Assembly (NCBI GenBank): GCA_030141605.1
Contig: JAQGDQ010002456.1
Location: 1 to 30,568, forward strand
Origin: Tubiluchus corallicola
Taxonomy: Eukaryota; Priapulida; Priapulimorpha; Priapulimorphida; Tubiluchidae
Length of the DNA stretch: 30,568 bases
Direction: 5' to 3'
Positions 24,838 through 30,568 of this stretch are shown here, piece after piece. A program made the position numbers and the translations under genes. Under the pieces are notes generated by a model. The model saw only the letters and a program-made list of their open reading frames with translations, was not told the origin of the DNA and ran no database searches. Every line of letters begins with the position of its first letter. Positions within the stretch are counted from its first letter, which is position 1.

Positions 24838-26195
24838 CCGTAAGTGAATTGCTAAAGATAATCGATCCGAAGGACTTTCATGTTTCTGAAATTGAGGCGA
24901 AGGTCGGCTCCGTATCCATAGACAGTAGAACTGTGCTAAATGGACAAACCTTCTTTGCAATTAAAGGGCAAAATAGTGACGGAAATGAATACGCCATCCT
25001 AGCTGTTCAGAAAGGCGCTAGCCTGGTCATCATGGATAATCGTACCGAATATGATTTGGTCTCAGGCAATAAAATTCTCGTAGATGATAGTAAAGTGGCT
25101 TTACATGAACTCAGCTCCCACAAAGTAGGAATGACAACCGCAAGGGTTGTAGCTGTTACAGGCAGTTTTGGCAAGACAAGCACGAAGGAGATGATAATCA
25201 GGGGAATATCTGGGCAAAAGGATGTTTGCGGCACATTCGGCAACTACAATAATAGACTGGGGCTGGATATCACCGCCTCATCTCTCAACACGGACGCTGA
25301 AGTTCATGTTTATGAACTTGGCAGCAACGGTTACGGCGAAATAAGCGAACTTTCAAGACACATATCGCCAAACATTGCAGTAATCACCGGCGTGGGAAGT
25401 GCCCATATAGGCAATTTTGACAACGTAGAGCAGATATTTAAGGAGAAGTTTAGCATAACTGATGGATTAAAATCGGATGGAGTTTTGATACTTAACGACA
25501 GCTTAAGGGGAGCGTCTCGCAAATATGTCGATCCTGGCAAAGAGATAATTTTTTATGGCAAAGATGCTGCTTCTGATGTGAGCATAGTTGACATAACTAG
25601 AAATGAGGGCTCCCTTTTTTACAAAATCAAGATCAATGGTAGTGTAATAGATGGCAGATTGCATCACATATACGAGCACTACATCGAGAATGTAGCAGCA
25701 GTCGTTGCAGTTGCCGCAGCGCTGGGTATAGATCCAGAGGCGGCAGTCGGAGAGTTGCAGGGTTTTACTCCCCTAAGCGGCAGGGGCAAGATATCATATG
25801 CAAATGACCTCAAGATAATAGACGACTCCTACAACTCAAGTCTTGAAACGGTAGCAAGCGCTCTGAAAAATCTCGCAAATGCAAAAGAGGATAACAGAGC
25901 ATATGCCCTCTTGGGGGAGATAAAGGAGATTTGCCGTCATGAAACAGAGATTTATGGAAAGATAGCAGAATATACAGAAACTTATAAGGACATAACCTAC
26001 ATATTTTTGGGCAAACATTATGAGTTTTTAAGAGATACTGAGAACGTCATATATGCGCAAAGTCGTGAAGAGATATTCGATATTCTGGACGACTTAAAAA
26101 ACGGCTTGCTTTTAGTCAAAGCTTCACGCAGCTTCCGTTTTGACGAATTTGTATCCTACTGTGTCAAGAGAGGTAATATAGCCCATGCTTTATAA
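24834..26195 (+). CDS. murF: UDP-MurNAc-tripeptide:D-Ala-D-Ala ligase MurF
   Basis: MurF adds D-Ala-D-Ala to complete the UDP-MurNAc-pentapeptide. Its 453 residues have the N-terminal substrate domain (VSIDSRTVLNGQTFFAIKG), the ATP loop VTGSFGKTSTKEM (108-120), the GNYNNRLGL loop and ELGSNGYGEISEL, and a C-terminal domain with IIDDSYNSS. The P-loop is GSFGKTST where many have GSxGKTTTK. ATGA overlap with murE and 11-base overlap with mraY show tight coupling. Confidence 0.96.
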   Translation: MTVSELLKIIDPKDFHVSEIEAKVGSVSIDSRTVLNGQTFFAIKGQNSDGNEYAILAVQKGASLVIMDNRTEYDLVSGNKILVDDSKVALHELSSHKVGMTTARVVAVTGSFGKTSTKEMIIRGISGQKDVCGTFGNYNNRLGLDITASSLNTDAEVHVYELGSNGYGEISELSRHISPNIAVITGVGSAHIGNFDNVEQIFKEKFSITDGLKSDGVLILNDSLRGASRKYVDPGKEIIFYGKDAASDVSIVDITRNEGSLFYKIKINGSVIDGRLHHIYEHYIENVAAVVAVAAALGIDPEAAVGELQGFTPLSGRGKISYANDLKIIDDSYNSSLETVASALKNLANAKEDNRAYALLGEIKEICRHETEIYGKIAEYTETYKDITYIFLGKHYEFLRDTENVIYAQSREEIFDILDDLKNGLLLVKASRSFRFDEFVSYCVKRGNIAHAL

Positions 26196-27270
26196 TCTAT
26201 TTTATCCTATTGCGGAATATTTTACTGCATTCAACGTTTTTCGCTACATAACATTCAGGACAGCTTATGCGATAATCACCTCTTTTTTGCTCACGCTGAT
26301 GTTTGGCACCATCATAATCAATATGTTAAAAAGCATGTCCTTGAGGCAGATCACCAAGGGGTGCGAACCGAAAAGACATCGGGGCAAAGCTGGCACACCA
26401 ACCATGGGCGGAGTTATAATAGTTTTCACTGCTGTTCTCTCAACTATACTTTGGGCGGACCTCAGCAGTAGGTATATATTTATTACGCTGACGGTGTTTA
26501 TCTCCTTTGCAGTAATAGGTTTCATCGACGATTATTACAAGACCATCAAGGGTAACCCTAAAGGTATCAGTGCCCGCACAAAATTTTTATCACAGCTGTT
26601 ATTTGCGTCATTAGCCGTTTTGCTGGTGTTAAACGCGGATACAAAGAATATATCAACATTGTTGACCTTCCCCTTCTTCAAGGAGTTGGAGTTAGAGTTG
26701 TCCTATTTTTACATACTTTTTGCCATAATGGTGATAACGGGCAGCAGCAATGCGGTTAACTTGACAGATGGACTTGACGGACTGGCTATTTTGCCGTCTG
26801 TAATAGTATTCGGTACATTGGGATTGTTTGCATACCTTACCGGCAATATAAATTTTGCGGAATATCTCAATATCACTTACGTGCCGGGTGCTGGTGAGCT
26901 CAGTATCTTTTGTGGTGCCATGGTCGGTTCTGGTCTCGGTTTTCTATGGTTCAACACATATCCCGCATCCGTCTTTATGGGGGATGTGGGGTCTTTGTCC
27001 ATAGGTGCTGCCATGGGTGTTGTGGCGGTTATTATCAAACATGAACTGATACTGCCAATAATGGCTGGAGTATTTGTCATTGAAGCTCTATCCGTCATAT
27101 TTCAGGTGGGTTACTTCAAGATCACGTCGGGCAAGAGACTGTTCAAGATGGCGCCGTTGCATCATCATTTTGAGCTCAAAGGATGGTCGGAACCGAAGAT
27201 CATAGTGAGGTTTTGGATATTCTCAATTATTTTAGCGCTGATATCATTTAGCACATTGAAACTAAGATAG
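26185..27270 (+). CDS. mraY: Phospho-MurNAc-pentapeptide translocase MraY
   Basis: Inner-membrane enzyme that links phospho-MurNAc-pentapeptide to undecaprenyl phosphate, forming lipid I. The 361 residues and about ten membrane segments match the family. Catalytic elements are D115-D116 in FIDDYYK, NAVNLTDGLDGL (189-200), FMGDVGS with D267, and the HHH triad at 326-328 (PLHHHFELKGWSE). ATG 26185 lies within murF. murD follows after 10 bp. Confidence 0.97.
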   Translation: MLYNLFYPIAEYFTAFNVFRYITFRTAYAIITSFLLTLMFGTIIINMLKSMSLRQITKGCEPKRHRGKAGTPTMGGVIIVFTAVLSTILWADLSSRYIFITLTVFISFAVIGFIDDYYKTIKGNPKGISARTKFLSQLLFASLAVLLVLNADTKNISTLLTFPFFKELELELSYFYILFAIMVITGSSNAVNLTDGLDGLAILPSVIVFGTLGLFAYLTGNINFAEYLNITYVPGAGELSIFCGAMVGSGLGFLWFNTYPASVFMGDVGSLSIGAAMGVVAVIIKHELILPIMAGVFVIEALSVIFQVGYFKITSGKRLFKMAPLHHHFELKGWSEPKIIVRFWIFSIILALISFSTLKLR

Positions 27271-27280
27271 GAAGGCATTT

Positions 27281-28564
27281 ATGAAAACGGCCAACATCAT
27301 AGGTTACGGACTCAGCGGCAAATCTGCCCATCAGTTGTTAGCAAGGATGGGTTACGACAATATCCGTGTGTATGATGACGCTAATAGTGATAATGATTGC
27401 AATATTTTAAAAATCGCGGATTTTATGGACGACCACAATTTGACGACCATAAGCCCAGGTATAGATAGGAGAAGGTATCCGAACTTACCGAATATTTCCG
27501 AGCCCAATGTAGTTAGTGAAGTGGAATTGGCCTATAATCTGTTGCCCCATGACGCAAAAGTTGCAATAATCACCGGCAGCAATGGCAAGTCCAGTGTTGC
27601 GCATCTGGTAGAGCAGATTTTATCATTTTGCGGTATTTCGGCAGTCGCCTGCGGCAACATAGGGGTTCCGTTCGGCAAATCGGTCTTAGACGGCAATGCA
27701 GAAGTTTATATACTTGAGCTCTCAAGTTTTCAGATAGAGATGCTTCACTTCTTTAATGCCGATATTTTTGCCCTGTTGAACATATCGCCAAATCATCAGG
27801 AAAGATACGACTCCTACGAGGATTATACGGAAGCAAAGCTCAAGATATTGAATTTTGCCTGCAAAGATTCAAAAACTATAGTGGGTGATAACCCCGCACT
27901 GTTGAATGCTGCAAAAAAGGTCAAGGGCAACTTATCCATAATCTCCTCCGAATATGTCGTTGAAGATGAAAAATTGAGATGCGGCAATTGGTGGTTGGAC
28001 CTTGCAGAATATCACCTGTATGGTACACACAATATACTAAACCTCATCTTTGCGGTGGAGATAGCATCAAGCTTTGTCGACATAGAAGGAGATGTGACAA
28101 AACTTGTAAAAAACCTCACAAACCTTGAACATAGGCTGGAAAGGTTCACAACCGACGATAAAGTTACATATATAAACGACTCAAAAGCCACGAATATACA
28201 AGCACTTCTGACAGCTTTGAGCTGCATGAATGCGAAGGTTACCCTTTTAGCGGGAGGTCGTGAAAAGGGAGAAGACTATAATCTGCTCAGGGATAAAATA
28301 GAGGAGAAGGTATCCAACTTAGTACTGTTTGGAGAAGCTTCACAAAACTTGTTTGAGGCGTTTAAGGGGAAACTGAGTGCAGATATATCAAAGCACCCTA
28401 CCCTCAAGGAAGCCCTCTGTCATGTGGCATCAGATGTAAAACCGGGAGATGTCGTACTGCTCTCTCCTGGTTGCAGCAGCTATGATGAGTTTGAAAACTT
28501 TGCCGCCCGGGGGGATTTTTTTAAAAGCCATATGAAAAGATATGAAACTAAGCAGGTGACTTAA
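27281..28564 (+). CDS. murD: UDP-MurNAc-L-Ala:D-glutamate ligase MurD
   Basis: MurD adds D-glutamate to UDP-MurNAc-L-Ala. The 427 residues are at the short end of the family. The N-terminal uracil domain (NIIGYGLSGKSAHQLL) is compact. The P-loop is TGSNGKSSV (98-106) where GTNGKTTT is usual. The motif normally like NITPDHLDRH reads NISPNHQERY. NDSKATN and LLSPGCSSYDEFENFAARG are typical of MurD C-terminal domains. AGGAAGG precedes ATG 27281 at good spacing. It ends 2 bp before ftsW. Confidence 0.95.
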   Translation: MKTANIIGYGLSGKSAHQLLARMGYDNIRVYDDANSDNDCNILKIADFMDDHNLTTISPGIDRRRYPNLPNISEPNVVSEVELAYNLLPHDAKVAIITGSNGKSSVAHLVEQILSFCGISAVACGNIGVPFGKSVLDGNAEVYILELSSFQIEMLHFFNADIFALLNISPNHQERYDSYEDYTEAKLKILNFACKDSKTIVGDNPALLNAAKKVKGNLSIISSEYVVEDEKLRCGNWWLDLAEYHLYGTHNILNLIFAVEIASSFVDIEGDVTKLVKNLTNLEHRLERFTTDDKVTYINDSKATNIQALLTALSCMNAKVTLLAGGREKGEDYNLLRDKIEEKVSNLVLFGEASQNLFEAFKGKLSADISKHPTLKEALCHVASDVKPGDVVLLSPGCSSYDEFENFAARGDFFKSHMKRYETKQVT

Positions 28565-28566
28565 GA

Positions 28567-29649
28567 ATGTTTAATCTAAAAGATGAAAGGGTATTGGTGC
28601 TATCTATCACAACTGCGCTGCTGTTGGTAGGCTTGATATTTGTCTATTCGACAGGCTCTATAGTTGCTCTCCGTTTGGAGCTGTCTGAGATGCATTTCTT
28701 TAATAAACAATTCTTTAACATCATCCTGGGATATGCACTTATGTATATGGCGTATAGGACGCCTCTGGATAGATTTCGTTCTGTGTTGCCGTTGATATAT
28801 TTTTTCACTATTGGGCTTCTGTTGTTGGTGTTTCTAAACGATCCCATAAATCACGCAAAGCGTTGGATAATTGTATTCGGCTTTAGCTTTCAGCCGTCAG
28901 AATTTGCAAAGTTCACCGCAGTTCTGTACCTTGCCCACTACCTTGACAAAAAAGAGGGGAAGCTAAACAGCTTTAAGGACGGCTTTTTGCCCGCTTCAAT
29001 ACTCTTGGGTATAATGTGCGCCATGATCCTTTTAGAGCCCGACTACGGGACGGGTTTTTTGATCATCGCCGTGGTATTTATCATGTATTTTGCAGGCGGA
29101 GCCAGGCTGACCCACATATTTGGTCTCATAATGTTTGCCCTCCCTATCCTCACGATGGGCTTGCTGTTCGGCTATAGAAAGGGGCGATTGATGAGCTTCC
29201 TCAATCCTTGGGAGGACAGATACGGACAAGGTTATCAGTTGATACAATCGCTAACCTCCGTGGGAAGCGGTGGTTTAATAGGCAAAGGACTTGGAAATTC
29301 ATCCCAGAAGCTTCACTTCCTGCCGGAAGCTCACAACGACTTCATATATGCAATTATATGTGAAGAGATAGGACTTTTGGGAGTTTTGCCCATTACATTT
29401 TTGGTCTTTTTCCTATTCAAGATATTTATTGACATCGCTTTTAAGCAGAGAGACAAATTTAAATTCCTTTTAGTTTTGGGTCTGTCGCTCATATTTCTGT
29501 TGCAAAACATTATACACATATTTGTAGTTATCGGTCTTTTCCCCACGAAGGGGATCACGATGCCCTTAATAAGTTATGGGGGTAGCTCCATGCTATTTTC
29601 TCTATTTTCTGTGGGGGTGATGCTGAGGGCTGCGGAGGAAGAAGCTTGA
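28567..29649 (+). CDS. ftsW: Septal glycosyltransferase FtsW
   Basis: SEDS-family glycan polymerase of the division machine, working with FtsI. The 360 residues have about ten membrane helices. SEDS signatures are RWIIVFGFSFQPSEFAKFTA, EPDYGTGFLI, GYQLIQSLTSVGSGGLIGKG and FLPEAHNDFIYA, in which D258 is the likely catalytic aspartate. The C-terminus PLISYGGSSMLFSLFSVGVM is typical. Position beside murG and murD favours FtsW over RodA. It overlaps murG by 4 bases. Confidence 0.95.
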   Translation: MFNLKDERVLVLSITTALLLVGLIFVYSTGSIVALRLELSEMHFFNKQFFNIILGYALMYMAYRTPLDRFRSVLPLIYFFTIGLLLLVFLNDPINHAKRWIIVFGFSFQPSEFAKFTAVLYLAHYLDKKEGKLNSFKDGFLPASILLGIMCAMILLEPDYGTGFLIIAVVFIMYFAGGARLTHIFGLIMFALPILTMGLLFGYRKGRLMSFLNPWEDRYGQGYQLIQSLTSVGSGGLIGKGLGNSSQKLHFLPEAHNDFIYAIICEEIGLLGVLPITFLVFFLFKIFIDIAFKQRDKFKFLLVLGLSLIFLLQNIIHIFVVIGLFPTKGITMPLISYGGSSMLFSLFSVGVMLRAAEEEA

Positions 29650-30568
29650 GAGTAATATTAGCAGGTGGAGGCACCGGAGGCCATTTATATCCGGGTATAG
29701 CGGTGGCAGAAGAGTTGGAATTGACAAAAACCAAATCATTCTTCATGGTATCCAATCGCGGAATAGAGAGGATGATATTGGACAAGTATAGCTATCGTTA
29801 TCTGGAACAGGATGTCTCTCCTTTTGCCAGAGTTGGCTTTATTTCAAAGCTGTCCGCTTTGTCAAAAGCTATGCTGCAGGTGATAAAAAACTTGCGCTAT
29901 ATAAGTAGAAAGGACAAAATCTTATTGCTGGGTGGTTTTGTTTCAGTGCCTGTGGCTTTAGCTGCTCTGATCAAGGGAGCAGATATATACATCCACGAGC
30001 AGAACAGCATCATGGGTAGAGCAAACAGACTGTTGGCGCCTTTTGCGAAAAAGATATTTGTCTCTTACGAAACGTCAAACTACAAAAATAAGAGCGTCTA
30101 TTCCGGCAACCCTGTGAGGAAAACTTTTGAGAACTTTGACGTAAAGAGCAACCTTGACAAAACTATCTTCGTATCTGGTGGTTCTCAAGGGAGCAGATTT
30201 ATTAACAACTTGGTGGTAGAGGTCGCCGAACAATTACTGAAGGACGGCTACACCATATATCATCAGGCAGGCGCAAACTTGATAAAGGAAACGAGCGATA
30301 GATACGGCGAACTGTTAAAGAAATATCCGAACAACATACACCTATTTGACTACTCGGATAACATAACGGAAATATATAAAAAGGCAGATGTCGTTATAGC
30401 TCGCTCAGGCTCGGGCACGGTGTATGAGACGCTGTATTCAAAGCGTCCGGCGATATTTATACCTTTTGCCTATGCTGTGGACAATCATCAATATCACAAT
30501 GCCCTACTGTCTGGCAGCAAAGGGATAGCATTTGTGCTGGAGGAAGCTGAGGCGAACAGCCAGAAGCT
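29646..30568 (+). CDS. murG: UDP-GlcNAc:lipid I GlcNAc-transferase MurG, 3' end cut by window
   Basis: MurG adds GlcNAc to lipid I on the inner face of the membrane to make lipid II. The frame opens at TTG 29646, overlapping the ftsW stop (TTGA), and stays open to the window end (307 codons seen of about 360). The start is set by the family N-terminus MRVILAGGGTGGHLYPGIAV. Other motifs are LLGGFVSVPVALAA, YIHEQNSIMGRANRLL, GNPVR, VSGGSQGSRFINNL and IARSGSGTVYETL, with the UDP-GlcNAc-site segment IPFAYAVDNHQYHNA. TTG is an uncommon start and may lower expression relative to ftsW. Confidence 0.95.
   Translation, partial: MRVILAGGGTGGHLYPGIAVAEELELTKTKSFFMVSNRGIERMILDKYSYRYLEQDVSPFARVGFISKLSALSKAMLQVIKNLRYISRKDKILLLGGFVSVPVALAALIKGADIYIHEQNSIMGRANRLLAPFAKKIFVSYETSNYKNKSVYSGNPVRKTFENFDVKSNLDKTIFVSGGSQGSRFINNLVVEVAEQLLKDGYTIYHQAGANLIKETSDRYGELLKKYPNNIHLFDYSDNITEIYKKADVVIARSGSGTVYETLYSKRPAIFIPFAYAVDNHQYHNALLSGSKGIAFVLEEAEANSQK

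Overview
This window is an ordinary-looking chromosomal region of a Gram-negative-type bacterium. MurE carries the DNPR motif of meso-diaminopimelate-adding enzymes. There is a bifunctional penicillin-binding protein, a near-canonical division and cell-wall (dcw) cluster, and genes for haem synthesis, serine synthesis and zinc uptake. I saw no phage, transposase, rRNA, tRNA or CRISPR. The mix of smc-ftsY, a spore-photoproduct-lyase-like radical SAM protein, hemE-hemH and this dcw order would fit Deferribacterota or a neighbouring phylum, but that is a weak guess.

Layout. Positions 1-5813 (+): the 3' part of smc, then ftsY, an unrecognised gene, an SPL-like radical SAM gene and cinA, all overlapping or closely spaced. 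Positions 5895-8011 (-): hemE followed by an open frame that joins the first half of ferrochelatase to the second half of a PLP aminotransferase. Positions 8178-9806 (+): serA. Positions 10051-10977 (-): an EamA-type transporter. Positions 11129-16498 (+): uvrB, a class A PBP and a soluble NtrB-like kinase. Positions 16474-19772 (-): mazG-znuA-znuC-znuB. Positions 19974-30568 (+): mraZ, rsmH, ftsL, ftsI, murE, murF, mraY, murD, ftsW and murG, the last cut by the window edge. No stretch longer than 300 bases lacks a gene. The longest gaps are 9807-10050 and 19773-19973.

How the genes work together. The dcw block makes lipid II (MurE, MurF, MurD, MraY, MurG) and uses it at the septum (FtsW, FtsI, FtsL). 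The class A PBP adds general wall synthesis. ZnuABC is a complete zinc importer. HemE and HemH are late haem-pathway enzymes, but HemH is broken here.

The most important oddity is that the first 7 kb contains about six reading-frame breaks: two in smc, one in ftsY, one in cinA and two near the start of hemH. Five can each be explained by one base gained or lost in a run of identical bases. I recognised none in the remaining 23 kb. Because FtsY is normally essential, sequence error is the simplest explanation. The ferrochelatase/aminotransferase junction and a 34-bp direct repeat beside it are separate anomalies that may be real or assembly-made. I did not find a clear new defence or mobile system. 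The best candidate for new biology is the unknown protein translationally coupled to the SPL-like radical SAM enzyme at 2728-4603.
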